From contig NC_059421.1 in assembly GCF_905220565.1 (NCBI RefSeq), forward strand, positions 5,351,501 to 5,415,500: a DNA stretch of 64,000 bases. The letters run 5' to 3'. The first letter of the stretch is position 1. Every line of letters begins with the position of its first letter. Made by a program: the position numbers and the translations under genes. Positions 1 through 11,486 of this stretch are shown one piece after another. Source of the DNA: Melitaea cinxia (lineage: Eukaryota; Arthropoda; Insecta; Lepidoptera; Nymphalidae). The notes beneath the pieces are model-generated. The model did not search any database, was not told the DNA's origin, and saw nothing but the letters and a program-made list of their open reading frames with translations.

Positions 1-7
1 ATAATAT

Positions 8-127
8 TACCCATAGTAGGGAATCCCGCCAACTCGCATTGGAGCAGCGTTGTGGATTGAGCTCTGATCCTTCCACTACATGGGGAATGAGGCCTATGTC
101 CAGCTGTGGATATTACACGCTGAAGCG
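8..127 (+). repeat. SINE family A, 3' tail fragment
   Basis: Matches the last ~120 bp of the full family A copy at 499-838: the CATAGTAGGGAAT segment, the GGAGCAGCG-TGGTGG block and the end AGGCCTATGTCCAG...GCTGAAGCG. The 5' part lies outside the window or is missing. Confidence 0.8.
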
Positions 128-498
128 ACAGTACCTACTTCTTGAATGTTTTATTTGTGTTGGATTCCGATAGTCTGCGTTTAGAGAGTGATATAATAAT
201 ACAACTGTATCTAAACTATATATTTTTATTAATAGACTGCATATATTTATACTATACTTACCGATGAATATTTCAGAAATTTTCTGAACATATATAAAAC
301 TTTTGCTTCATAGCTGTTCAGAATTAGATTATGTGAACTATTCGTGCCTTAAATTTTACTGTTGCGAGATTTGGATGAATGTCGCAGTAATGAGAGGAAG
401 TATCGTGAGTTTTTAGTCAAAAAATACTGTAAATCCTAAAGTTTTTAGGATTATAACAATTTTCTAAAACACCATACATACATTTTTACATACGCGAC
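128..498. other. AT-rich spacer, nothing recognised
   Basis: No reading frame, hairpin or repeat shared with the rest of the window was seen here. Confidence 0.6.
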
Positions 499-838
499 GC
501 CGTGTTGGCGCAACGCTTACAACCATGGATTGTACCTGTTGCGCTGGCGGTTGGGGGTTCGATCCCCGCACATGACAAACATTTATATTGACCATACAGG
601 TGTTGGCCATAGTCTAGGTGTTTGTGCAGTCCTTGTGGGTCTCCCTATCGTGCCTCGGAGAGCACGTTAAGCCATCGGTCTCGGTTGTTATCATGTACAC
701 CTGATAGTGATCGTTACTCATAGTAGAAAATATATCCACCAACCCGCATTGGAGCAGTGTGGTGGAAGAAGCTCTGATCCTTCTCCTACATGGGGAAAGA
801 GGCCTGTGCCCAGTAGTGGGGTATTACAGGTTGAAGCG
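499..838 (+). repeat. tRNA-derived SINE, family A, full length
   Basis: A ~340-bp element with a tRNA-like head: an A-box-like TTGGCGCAACGC at 505-516 and a B-box GGTTCGATCCC at 556-566, as expected of an internal RNA polymerase III promoter. The body runs through the GAGAGCACGTTAAGCC block to the tail AGGCCTGTGCCCAGTAGTGG...GGTTGAAGCG. The tail resembles the end of an RTE-type LINE reading frame, which suggests RTE copied it. Clear target duplications are not visible for this copy, but they are for its relatives at 24281-24620 and 50420-50785. Confidence 0.85.
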
Positions 839-1767
839 TAATAAGCGTATAACTTTTATAGCTCTTAGGTTCTAAAACTACGGGGAAGCACAAACAGCAT
901 CTTAAACATGCATCGCTATTTCGAATGGAACAGAGAGGCTATTTTAAATACTAACATAGATTTTAAGTTTAATTTGTTACTAATGAGAATGTTACTTGAA
1001 ATAAATAAATAATAATTAAATACTCACGGAGTAAAATTGTATAGCAAATTACGCACTAATACTTATTCGTATTAAGCTTTGCACTGCAGTAGGATATTAT
1101 ATGTTTTCCACTTTAAAACATTTGCATTCAGAAAAAAGGTCACGTATTAATTTTCTAGTTAAAATTAATTTCAATATATTAAATCAGTTGTTTAAAAGTA
1201 TGATCGAAATTTCGTAACGAAAATCTTTGTTCGTAGTATAATCGAGTGAGAAAAATATACAAGAAAATATTGCGAGCCCATATTTTACTTTGCTATCAAA
1301 GAATAATTGCTGTATACGATATTTTGCTTATATTAAAAACTCCAGTGTACCGTAAGTCATATTCCATCTCTCCTCGAACGCTTTTGATAAATTCAAGAAA
1401 AAAAAAATTGAAAATGTTTCAATCTGCTACGAGCGTTATTTTTAAGGCACAAAGTCTCAATAAAGGCAACAATTTCTAGATTCATTTCTTCGATGAAAAT
1501 TTTAATAATCCTTAATAGCATTGTCAGATAAAAAGGAAAAGTAAAGATTATTTTCTGTTATGAAACGAGGATTCCCTTCATTATTTTAGTAATTTGAATT
1601 TTCCCTTAATACGGTAAAGTTGCTGACTTTACTTGGTGATATCGGATCGGAAACACACGTCCTGAAAATTTTTCGAACATTTTTTTTAATAATTACGAAA
1701 TGAAATGAAAACATTTATTTCGTCATAAGGTAATATACACACTTAACGAAAGTCGAAGAGAAAGAAA
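839..1767. other. AT-rich spacer, nothing recognised
   Basis: Contains one 77-codon open stretch (1246-1479) with low-complexity lysine/isoleucine-rich composition, no ATG start and no recognisable domain. I do not call it a gene. Confidence 0.6.
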
Positions 1768-1905
1768 GAAGAATAGCACATTAAGCCGTTGGTACCAGTT
1801 GTAATCATAAATACTTGGAGCAGCATTGTGGGTAAGCTCCAATCCTTCTCCTACATGGAAAGAGCGGCCTATGACCAGCAGATCGAAGTTACAGGCTGAA
1901 TCATA
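1768..1905 (+). repeat. SINE family A, diverged 3' part
   Basis: The order AGCACATTAAGCCGTTGG, GGAGCAGC-TGTGG, CTTCTCCTACATGG and ACAGGCTGAA matches the 3' half of family A with many substitutions, so it is an old copy. Confidence 0.7.
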
Positions 1906-2714
1906 ACCTTTTCTTAATCACAAAGTCGCTTCCCGCTATCTGTATGCTTAGATCTTTAAAGCTACGCAACGGATTTTGATGCGGTTTCCAAAAATGAATA
2001 GAGTAATTCCAGAGGAAGGCTTTTATTTATAATACATGCATAATGTAGTAGAGAAACGTGATAGTTTTAGAGGTTTCTAATGTGATGTAAATAAACACAC
2101 TGTTTAGCGCTTACATTACAAATATTTATTTTATATTTCGTATCAGCATTGCACCCCTGTGAAGCCGGGGCAGGTCGTTAATTTGCAATATTTTAAATTC
2201 CTATAAATACAATAGTTCCTAAATGGTAGTACAAAGAGCTTTACTAACGACAGTAGATCTGCCGATGGATAATAATAATTCTTACTCTACACAGTACTGC
2301 CGAGTTGTCAACCATATATTCCCGATAGTAGAACGATCCCTGGGAGAGACTTTATCAACCACCCTCGGACATGCAGCGGAATATAACAGAATTGCATGCG
2401 TATTTCGAAATTACGCCCAAAATATCCGAGCAATATTTTAGCTATTGAGTATATTTGGAATATGGTGGAAATGAGGAGAGAAATTTGGGAAAAGTCACGA
2501 CTTGTCTCCGCTTATTCTTAATGATGCTAGCTTACCTTAAAGATAGATATTTAGGTATGTTTTTGTTTTTAAACGATAAACCCTGAAATATTAAACGGGT
2601 TTAAATAATAGTTGTTGCTTATTACTAAGTTAGTTGGCTGAAATTATTGACATTTGGCTGTCTCGAAGTAGCAAAACGGAAACCATTGAAATTGTAATAA
2701 TAAAATTCTGTTAA
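1906..2714. other. Spacer with a short LINE-tail remnant
   Basis: At 2150-2186 the segment CACCCCTGTGAAGCCGGGGC followed by AGGTCGTTAAT resembles a common lepidopteran LINE 3' end. The remainder, including a 72-codon open stretch at 2223-2441, shows no recognisable domain. Confidence 0.45.
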
Positions 2715-3002
2715 TTTAATAATTAATTTTATTTAATATTTTATATAAATAAATAAATGAACAAATAAATAACTAAATTAATAAATATTTACTACATACA
2801 CACACAGTCGTTCCTAAAGTAAGCATCTTAATAAATATTAATACTAAATATCTACACAATACACAAACATATTTTCACATTTTTCGATAAACATACATAT
2901 AAATAATATATATATCACAACCAGGCTCGGAGTGGGTATCAAACCCACAACCCCCAGAGCAGAAAGCAGAGTCACTACAAACTGCGTTAACGGGCTAGCC
3001 AA
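2715..3002 (-). repeat. tRNA-derived SINE, family D
   Basis: On the minus strand the head reads GCTAGCCCGTTAACGCAGTT, then a B-box-like GGGTTTGATACCC, then an AT-rich body ending in a TTTATTTA-type tail near 2760. A second copy at 41483-41757 has the same order with a better preserved B-box (GTTCGATTCCC). The head is unlike that of family A, so this is a separate tRNA-derived SINE. Confidence 0.7.
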
Positions 3003-3111
3003 ATAAAATTAAAATTCGAAACAACGCATTTTTTAAAAACATATATATTATGTACATTTTCGTGAAACTACCGGACAGGTTTTTTTTTATTATATTATTT
3101 AACATATTATA

Positions 3112-3235
3112 TGACACTCTCTCTCATGACCATTGGTTGACTGGAAGAGATCTCTTCTAGAGATAAGTCCACCTTTGCCATCAACTTTATGTATAATTTT
3201 TCTGTACATTATTTTAGTGAAATAAAGTGTATATA
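3112..3235 (+). repeat. LINE 'X' 3' UTR fragment with stem-loop
   Basis: Sense-oriented 3' UTR end: GGTTGACTGGAAGAGATC..., a perfect 6-bp stem ATCTCT/AGAGAT (3150-3155 with 3159-3164), then ATAAGTCCACCTTTG and an AATAAAG polyadenylation-like signal near 3221. It is homologous to minus-strand copies at 5503, 37381 and 45905. The copy at 37381 is joined to a LINE ORF2 C-terminus, which identifies the family. Confidence 0.7.
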
Positions 3236-4017
3236 ATAACATTAGACATTGTTTGTTAAAAAATATTATAATATATTATAATGTTTTCAACATTTCGTTG
3301 TTTTTTTTTTATATTGAATAAAACATTTTAATACCCTAAGATACTTTTACTTTTTCAAATTATTTATATAAATCATGCAACTCTTAGAGGGACCATCTTA
3401 ATAGGGTGCTAAAATCTAAATATGGGCTCTCACAGCCCCTTCTATTCCGCCTGCTATTCTTAATCATTAGAGTCGTATACAGTTCCACATTCTTAGCGTT
3501 CTCGGTCCTACATTACATAAACACTAATATAATAAAGTTTATGTTAGGGTGTATTTTATTGGTAGCTGATAAATTTTATCTCGCAGATAAGCTGCTGATA
3601 TGCTGAAGTCTGTTTTTAGTAATAAATTACAATTATTTTGGGTTAGCGAATAATAATATTTATTGGAATATATATTGGAATTTCACAGAATAATACATGA
3701 ACATTTTTATCTGTTGGATTTAGTTATATGAAACTTTTAATCGGTGAAGTTGGTTCTCATTATTTGTAAGAATATTTTAGGAGCTAAAATTAAAGCACTG
3801 CAAATTTAAGTTAAATTTTACGGTGTGTAAATTAAGACCGAAAAAAATGTTGAAATTTATTTTGCAAAAAAAAAAACAATATTCTTACTTTTACTTTAGG
3901 TCTTAATAACAAAATATGTATAACATGATGTTGTAATTTGACTTATTATTACCATTTTCCTATAATTATAACTACATAGCAAGATAATTTATTGTGTTTG
4001 TTCCTAAACGTAAAAAT
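3236..4017. other. AT-rich spacer, nothing recognised
   Basis: Only A/T runs and a 66-codon open stretch without domain features were seen. Confidence 0.55.
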
Positions 4018-4260
4018 ACCGACTTCAATCACATAGACAAGTAATTTGACGAAAAAAAATACCAAACGCACTAGTCGTTCCTACGATTTTCGAGGGTTTC
4101 CCTCAATTTCTCTGGGATCCCATCATCAGAACCTGGTTTCCTTATCATGGTACCGCGATTCATAAAATCGGTTCATAAACAACGAAGTTATCCCCGAACA
4201 TACATTAAAAATATTTATATACGGTCGAATTGAATAACCTCCCCCTTTTTTAATCGGTTA
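4018..4260 (-). mobile_element. Inverted-repeat element G, partial copy
   Basis: Bounded by ACCGACTTCAAT on the left and TAATCGGTTA on the right. Inside it shares TCTCTGGGATCCCATCATCA and TTTCCTTATCATGGTAC with the copies at 25583-25956 and 46250-46894. It carries no transposase and looks like a non-autonomous element or a degraded tail. Confidence 0.65.
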
Positions 4261-5502
4261 AAAAAGCTTTTGCTTTTTAAAACTTTATAGTAATGTTAAG
4301 AAATAAACAAAATTACTACTAATTAAATATTATCTAATCAAATTAAAAAGCTAGATCTTGGAAACCTTTTTAGTAAATTAAAGATCTTAAATAAATTTAC
4401 ATATGCGATTTAGATATTTGATTAACTTTCAATTAGCATCAATTTGTAACTCTGTGGCGGCCATCTTAGGAATCCTTTTACCGTGATTGGTTCACACGGT
4501 TAGTTTTAAATATGGAACAAGCTTACATTCACTTGAATAATTCCTTGTAATTATATGTAAGTAATACACTCTACGTAAATGTAGTTGCAACACACACAAG
4601 AATAGTTCGTTCTGGATTACATCGAATGAGGTTGCGCTCAAATAATTTTTATGTTGAAGATAAATATATATGTACCTATATTTGTAACATTTTCACCATC
4701 GTAAGTGACATTTCAGAGGAACGGACATACATTTAAGATTGGCATGTATCACATCCTGGTTACCAAATCTACCATTGCGCAAAAAAGTACAAACTGCACA
4801 TAGAAATATCTTAGACATAAAGTAGTTTTTAATGGTATATAAAAAAAAAACTTATTCCAAACTTTTATCTTTTAAATACCGTTTCACGTCAAAATGACCT
4901 CTAATATCAAGAACGTATTAGCGACTTATTGTTTAAGCAAAAAATATTCTTTTTAATTCTATTCTATCTTTTATCTAATTTCTAAAGTACCTTTAATGTT
5001 CGTACTATTTTTTACAAAAATCAGGTCAGACTGGTCCTGATCCGACCTAACTGTCTTTGACCTGTCAAAGTGTCATACATATTCCATAAACAAAAAGTAA
5101 AAACAATAAATCAATCAACAAAAAAAAACCTTACGATAACATAATCTCAAAAGTATACAGTCAATCACACCAGCTTCCGATGTCCGAAGAGGACAACATC
5201 CCAATATAAGATTAAGTCCCAATAAATATCTGAAAAGGCCATCCGAATCAATAGATAGAGATCGCATCATTTGTCGCCGCTAATAATACCTCGACGGATT
5301 GACGTTGACAAATGAATGTGGTAGATGTCGCCAAGTCGGTAAGACAATATTTTCTTTATCAAACCATCTAAGAAACGATATAATCTGTGATACAGTACTG
5401 AGAAAAATAAGTTTCATGTGTTTTATGTTGCAATGTAAATTACGAATTTAGCCATGACTTTGATAATATAAAAAGACAAAGTAGAAGAAGAAAAAGAAAT
5501 AT
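4261..5502. other. AT-rich spacer, nothing recognised
   Basis: A slightly GC-richer patch at 5160-5340 has no sustained reading frame. No shared repeat was identified. Confidence 0.5.
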
Positions 5503-5640
5503 ACTTTATTGTGCATAAAAGTTAAAGTACATAGGTATCTTAAAAATAAAATAAAAACACAAAGTAATAATATGCACAAAGGCGGTCTTATCGCTAGGTA
5601 AGCGATTTCTTCCAGACAACCTTGAGGTAGAGGAGATTTT
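5503..5640 (-). repeat. LINE 'X' 3' UTR fragment with stem-loop
   Basis: On the minus strand GTTGTCTGGAAGAAATCG, then the stem ATCGCT/AGCGAT (5590-5595 with 5601-5606), then ATAAGACCGCC and a terminal AATAAAG. The order is the same as at 3112-3235. The stem sequence differs from that copy but the pairing is kept. Confidence 0.7.
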
Positions 5641-5801
5641 AAAACAACACAGAGTAGGGCAAAAAAAAGGCAAAGTATAAGAATTTCAATTAATAAAATT
5701 TGGTTACAATAACAACATTCGATTTAAGTTTATTGATCCCATTTGATTTCTTTAAATTATTTTAAAAGTGTAACAGATTTGTGTACATTTAATGATACAC
5801 T

Positions 5802-6008
5802 AGCTGCCCGGACAGACTTCGTTCTGTCAATTTTTAATAGTAAAATAAATGTAACGTTTTCAGAGTGATGACTTTAATTTTATAATTTTTTTTTTGATTA
5901 AAAACTTTCCGTGTGCTTTAAGGAACATACAAAAAATAAATTAGACCGAATCGGTCGAGCCATTGTCGAGTTATGCGCTTAGGAATATTCATTTTTTTTA
6001 ATATAAGA
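5802..6008 (+). repeat. LINE-tail repeat (CTAGCTGCCCGGACAG type)
   Basis: Begins CTAGCTGCCCGGACAGACTT and contains GAATCGGTCGAGCCATTG, the 'tagctg ... cggt.gagcc' layout of many arthropod LINE 3' tails. It has no coding capacity. Confidence 0.5.
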
Positions 6009-6170
6009 TAACAAAACTACAATTGAAACCCGAAATGTACAGAAACCTTTTAACGTACAGGTCATTTTAAATATTTAGTTATTAAGTTACAAAAAGGATA
6101 GAATATACAGTTAAAAGATCCGTAAAATGCCACACAAACACATGCGAGTTTTACCGGACATCATTGTCGT

Positions 6171-6518
6171 CGGGTGGTGTATGGTTACGGCATTTAAGAA
6201 TATAGCCACACCCTCTCTTTCCGTGGCGACACCCACGCAAGAGGGAGCTAAGAGGCAACTAAGGAATAACACAATTCTACTACCATCTTGGAAAGTATTA
6301 ATATATAAATCGACCGATGGCGGCGGTATAACTGCTGGCTTTGAAATACACAGGCTGAAGACGGGCAGCAGCGTCTTCGGTGCGACAAAGCTAGCCTTGC
6401 GGTCACCAACTCGCCTGTCCAGCGTAATGACTATGGGCAAAATACATGAGTTTACGTCATTTTTTGCGCGAGCTTGTGGAGGCATATGTCCACCAGTGGA
6501 CTGCGATAGGCTGAACTG
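6171..6518 (+). repeat. SINE family B, full length with 8-bp target duplication
   Basis: Runs from TGTATGGTTACGGCATT to CCACCAGTGGACTGCGATAG GCTGAACTG. It is flanked by direct repeats ATTGTCGT at 6163-6170 and 6519-6526. The two long overlapping open frames here (130 and 170 codons on opposite strands) simply run through the GC-richer repeat and are not genes. The 3' part repeats the RTE-like tail. Confidence 0.8.
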
Positions 6519-6526
6519 ATTGTCGT

Positions 6527-7189
6527 TGATATTATGAGTACATATATGAGGTACACATTCAATGCTAAGGTCATGAATATGACTAAGCAACATCATTATG
6601 TAAAGTCTGTTGATAATAAGCACGTGTTCGTAATATAGCTTACGTTATATACATATAAAAGGGATTAAAAGGGGAATGAAATCACGGACACAACTTTTAA
6701 ATAGTACTAGAATATATTGAAAATATTCCTTGTAAGAGGCCAAATGTAGTTTCATACATCGTTGTCATTTATTTATGACAGTTAGGGATGGATTCTTTCT
6801 CATTAATGGAATCCTCCTTTCTTGGGAGCTTATGTTGTCAATGGTTCCTGGCTTATTTTCACGCAGCTTAGTTCCAATAGACAAAGTGACATCACATAAT
6901 AAGCTTTATTTCAAATAAACATTTTTAACAAATGGTATCAATTACAAAAATTTACTTATGCAAAGAGTTTAATTACACAAAAAAAAATTGAGTTCAGACT
7001 GATCATTCTATAGGGATTATACGTATAATCTGTCACATCTTCATTAAATCACAAATAAATTAACAATACTTGCTTGATAAAAATTTTTCTAACAAAACAA
7101 TACTTACTAAATCAGTGGGACTAGGATTGGGAAGTAATTTTTTTTTTGGATTCTCAATCAAGTGTATAGTATAGCTCGCTAATAGTAAG
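6527..7189. other. AT-rich spacer, nothing recognised
   Basis: No repeat shared within the window and no sustained coding frame was seen. Confidence 0.55.
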
Positions 7190-7348
7190 TGCTCTCCTTT
7201 GGTAGACCCACAAGGACTCCACAAACACCCAGACCACGGCAAACATCTATATGACACATGACACAAATGTTTGTCATGTGAGGGGATCGAACCTGCAACC
7301 GCCAGCGCAACAGCCACTAACCTGCTGCGACCGTTGCGCCAACGCATG
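7190..7348 (-). repeat. SINE family A, 5' head fragment
   Basis: The minus strand reads TTGGCGCAACGGTCGCAG, B-box GGTTCGATCCC (7279-7289) and ATGTTTGCCGTGGTCTGGGT, and stops at about 7190. It has the head and the start of the body but lacks the tail, so it is 3'-truncated or recombined. Confidence 0.8.
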
Positions 7349-7454
7349 CAATAGATATTTAAGAAATATAGATCAAATATAGGCTACACAAGAATTTTTT
7401 TAGAGGAAAGTTTTTTTTTTTGTAAGCTACACCTTGACATTTTGTGACATTATT

Positions 7455-7745
7455 TAACTGAGGTAGGGCACAGCAGGAATTTCCTGCTCAAAATATGGAG
7501 CAGCCCGCCTGGGGTAGTACCTTGACCTTACAGAAGACCACAGCTAAATAATACTGTTTTCAAGCAGTATTGTGTTCCTGTTGGTGAATAAGATGACCAG
7601 AGCTCCTGGGGGGGGGGGGGATTGGGGATCGGGTCGGCAATGCGCTTTCGATGCTTCTGGTATTGTAGGCGTCTATAAGCTACGGTAATCTCTTACCATC
7701 AGGTGAGCCGTACGCTTGTTTGCCGACCTAGTGACATAAAAAAAG
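7455..7745 (+). repeat. SINE family C, full length
   Basis: A ~285-bp element from ACTGAGGTAGGGCACAGCAG to TGTTTGCCGACCTAGTGAC with a short A-rich end. Internal blocks include GGAGCAGCCC, TACCTCGACCTTACAGAAGA and GGTGAGCCGTACGC, which recur in about 14 copies here. It resembles abundant lepidopteran SINE-like repeats (Metulj-like is my best guess, not checked). A run of about 13 G near 7608-7620 sits where other copies have 4-8 G. Confidence 0.8.
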
Positions 7746-8483
7746 ACTATCGTTGTGAATACTTAAACGTAACATTAAAGTTGGCGTTATACTACAAATT
7801 TCTTTTGGTAAAAAAGTTAAATGACAGGAACTTTCCATTAGAAGTTTTCTAACAGAAATTTCTAATAGTGACAAATATTTGTTTCACATCAGAAGCTAGT
7901 AATACAGAAATTCGTGTTTAGAAATTTGTAAATGAATATTTAAAATCCCATAGGAGATATGGTCCGTTTCAATATAAATTAATTTCGATAGTATTATTGT
8001 AATGCTTGTATTTTGTGCTTATAATATTGTCTAAATAACCCGATATAGAGTGCATAACTAGTTGAATCAAATTTGTATGCTTTTGTTGTTGTTTATTTAG
8101 TAGTGTTCCAAAGTCTTTGTAAGTAAAATAGTTATAATTAAGTATTTAGTTAATCCTGTTTACAGAATTCATCTATTGAAATGTTAAACTATAATTTGAT
8201 TTATTAAGTGTTAATCATTGAAGCACATGTATATTCACCTAAAGGTACACAACTGAAAGCCATTAAACCCATGAAGTAATTGATTAATTAACCTATAAAT
8301 TAATTTATTAAATTGATCTATTAATGGCGTAGAATATGAAACTATTGACAAAATCAAATATTTGTCAAAATATACAAGCTACAGGAAAAGAGACTATCAT
8401 AGGTATTTTGGAAAACGAACTAAAATCTTTAATTAACCTCGGTAAGAGTCATGAATCTCAAAGATTTTTACTTATTTTTATTT
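7746..8483. other. AT-rich spacer, nothing recognised
   Basis: Low-complexity AT sequence without a shared repeat or sustained frame. Confidence 0.55.
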
Positions 8484-8682
8484 TTACTGAGATATGGCAC
8501 AGTAGAAACTATTCTACTGAAATCTGGAGCAGCCTGATAGGGTACCGCGTCCTTACAGAAGATCACAGCGAAATAATACTGCTTTCAAGCAGTGTTATGT
8601 TTCTATGCTGAGTAAGGTGACCAGAGCTCCTGGACAGGATCAGGGGTAGAGTCGACAACGCGCTTTTGATGTTTCTGCAACA
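8484..8682 (+). repeat. SINE family C, 3'-truncated copy
   Basis: Has the ATGGCACAGTAG..GGAGCAGCC, ACAGAAGATCACAGC, TTTCAAGCAGTG and GACCAGAGCTCCTGG blocks of family C in order, then ends near the TTTTGATGTTTCTG block. The last quarter is missing. Confidence 0.75.
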
Positions 8683-9712
8683 AGTAAAATTGAGGATACA
8701 CTCAATGTAAATTTATGTATAAAAACAACAAACCACAAAGATAAGTGTTTTTGATTGTGTGTGTAGTCAATATATCGATAAACACTTTACTCGTACGTAA
8801 CATAAAGATATTTTGATACAGTGAAGTATATTTTATTTTTGACAAACTGACCCAACTAACGTTGTCCTATTTTGTGAAACTGTCAATCCCGGAAAGTTGA
8901 AATAATTGTCTATGTTTTTTAATTTTCTGCAAAAATTTTAGAATTTTTCATTCAATAGACCCTTCAACTAAGTATTAGAAAGCTTTATATTTTTTACGGA
9001 ACAATAAATTCAACCGTTTTTGAGTTTTTCTTCAGCAACATTAATAACATTTAGTCATACATATTATTTATGTAGATATGATATCGTGTCTATTATTTCG
9101 CTGCTCTATAAGAGTAATGAGGAAAATGTGTCAATTATTATGTTCCGGTATAATCTCATAAGTTTTTGCACATAATCCCGGATTCTCCGTCTGTATATGT
9201 TATTTCTTGTCAATGAAGACTGTGGTATGGAATAGGGTCCATTTTATGAGAATATAGCCTTCAGAAAGTACATTAAAAATTTATTCTAATTTTTCTTACA
9301 GCAATTGAATTACGAGTATAACCACTAATTCATAACAGACAATTACATTTATGACAAGTAGTTGTTAGTAGATTCTAATGATAAAAACGTTATCATTGAA
9401 TAAAGCGTTAACTTTATTTCAACTTCAACTCCAGGAGTATCACCAGCGTATTGTTAACCCTCTCCTGCTATTGAAACTACATATCCCCTGGAGTATTAGT
9501 AATAAAAAAAAAATATATATAAATAGGTGTATAAAAAGCTCAAATTTATCGCTTCCACTTTCAACCTGCACCAAACCTGGAGCGTCTGCTAATCTTTTAA
9601 TGTAATTATCAACGGACAATGTCATTGATAAAGTATCAAAAACATATACTTTTCACTAGAACAGCTATGTTGTATGCAGAATATGTTCGTTTAACTTAAG
9701 ATATAATTACAC
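8683..9712. other. AT-rich spacer, possible old LINE tail
   Basis: Around 8835-9030 the spacing of short phrases resembles a decayed LINE 3' tail, but no copy elsewhere in the window confirms it. Open stretches at 9378-9625 on both strands have no domain. Confidence 0.4.
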
Positions 9713-10043
9713 ACACTGCCTTTGGCAGTCCACTACTGGACATAGGCCTCCACAAGTTCACGCCAAAAATGGCGTGAACTCATCTGTTTTACCCATAGTC
9801 ACCACGCTGGGCAGGCGGGTTGGTGACCGCAGGGCTGGCTTTGTCGCACCGAAGACGCTGCGGCCCGTCTTCAGCCTGTGTATTTCAAAGTCAGCAGTTG
9901 GATGGTTATCCCGCCATATCGGTCGGTTTTAAGTTCCAAGGTAGTAGTGGAACTGTGCTATCCCTTAGTCGCCTCTTACGACACCCACGGGAAGAGAGGA
10001 AGTAGCTATATTCTTTAATGCCGTAACCACACAGCATACAGCG
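9713..10043 (-). repeat. SINE family B copy
   Basis: Reverse orientation: the tail GGAGGCCTATGTCCAGTAGT lies at the left and the head GCTGTGTGGTTACGGC at the right. It is nearly full length. No clear target duplication was identified. Confidence 0.8.
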
Positions 10044-10201
10044 TTTTTCTCCTAGTATGTAAGGAATTAAAAAATTGATTTATATCGGCTATTTAAGAAA
10101 ACCAACATTAAAAAAAAAACTGGCGAGATTTGTAAAAGTCATCATCCCAAACCTAAAGTAAACAAAATCCTAATAGTATGATTTTGGTAAAAATCTCCAT
10201 T

Positions 10202-10320
10202 CATCTATATATATAAAAATGAATGTTTGTCTGTATGTCCTTTATAGAATCGTATACTATACATTTGATCATGTCTCGATCTCCAGCAAAAAATTGTGCA
10301 TGGTGCAAAGATTTCTAAGT
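10202..10320 (-). repeat. LINE-tail repeat I, fragment
   Basis: ATGAATGTTTGTCTGTATGT then CCTTTATAGAATCGTA and TTTGATCATG is the reverse complement of the end of copies at 35612-35770 and 55168-55330. Confidence 0.6.
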
Positions 10321-10889
10321 TGGTACCACAAAAAAAAAACATCGAAAAATAATAAAAAATATAGTTTCTAAATAAAAGAAAAACCTTTTGCTAAACTGCC
10401 ACAGGACGTTTACAATATATGACAGTGTACAGTAACTAAAAAACAATATTTTCGTGTTCTCTAGCTTATGTTAATTTATTTAATTCATTGCATAATCACT
10501 CGATTATAGTTCTATTAATAAGTCGGATATGGGTTAAGAACGTTTCAGTAAGGGAATGAGACAAAGAGAATCAACTACCAAGGAGATAACGTAAATGGAT
10601 TCCAGAGCTATTTATTATTAAAATTTAAATTTGTATCTTAAGAAATGAAATAGCTGAGGGGTTACAAAGCGTGTATTTTATCTAATTAATATCTTACTTA
10701 TATTCAAAGGAGTATTGTTGTATTGTTAATAAGTGCAATTGCGAATTGCTGATTTTTAAACTATTTTAATTTTAATGAATTTGGTATCCGTAGGCTCGTT
10801 TCTATAATTTATAAGTGATTTTGAAATGTTAACACATTCGTGTTTAGAGTAATTTGTTATTTTATTGTGATAACCCTTGTGGTATCCTG
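10321..10889. other. AT-rich spacer, nothing recognised
   Basis: No shared repeat or sustained frame was seen. Confidence 0.55.
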
Positions 10890-11100
10890 TCGCATATAAT
10901 AGACGACTCAAAGCTGGCGATCGCGGGTTTGATTTCCAGTCGAATCAGATATATATTTTTTTCTGTACAAGTATTTCTTTCTTACATTGGTGTGTGTTCT
11001 TGTCTTACCAACATGTCATAGACAGTATGTACAGGAGTCAATCCTGGTTGTGACCGTTGAGGTCTTTACCCCACAGAAAGATATTTATGGAGTGATTCAG
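10890..11100 (+). repeat. Diverged tRNA-derived SINE, A'-like
   Basis: A B-box-like GGGTTTGATTTCC at 10924-10936 is followed by ACAAGTATTTCTTTCTTACA, close to the head seen at 26908 (GTTCGATTCCCGCTC then ACAAATATTTCTTTCC). The body is too diverged for a firm assignment. Confidence 0.4.
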
Positions 11101-11141
11101 TTTAATAAATGATAAAATTTTAGTGCCATTATGTTTAGTCT

Positions 11142-11474
11142 GTGCTGTGTGGCTACGGCACTAAAGAATTTAGCCACCCCCTCTCTTCCCGTGGGTGTCG
11201 TAAGAGGCGACTAAGGGATAACAAGGTTCCACAACCACCTTGGAACTTAAGAAGCCGACCGATGGCGGGATAACCATCCAACTGCTGGCTTTGAAATACA
11301 CAGGCCGAAGACGGGCAGCAGCGTCTTCGGTGCGACAAAGCCAGTACTGCGGTCACCAACCCGCCTGCCCAGCGTGGTGACTATGGGCAAAACACATGAG
11401 TTCACGTTATTTTTGGCGTAAACTTGTGGAGGCCTATGTCCAGCAGTGGACTGTATAGGCTGTAATGATGATGA
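11142..11474 (+). repeat. SINE family B, full length with 12-bp target duplication
   Basis: From GTGCTGTGTGGCTACGGC to the tail AGGCCTATGTCCAGCAGTGG...GGCTGTAATGATGATGA. It is flanked by perfect 12-bp direct repeats TATGTTTAGTCT (11130-11141 and 11475-11486). This is direct evidence that family B moves by retroposition, and that the (TGA)n end is its 3' end. Confidence 0.9.
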
Positions 11475-11486
11475 TATGTTTAGTCT

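Noticed and set aside
6111..6623. Overlapping 170- and 130-codon open frames on both strands
   Set aside because: They coincide with a SINE B copy. Similar frames appear in every well-preserved B copy because the repeat is GC-richer and stop-poor.
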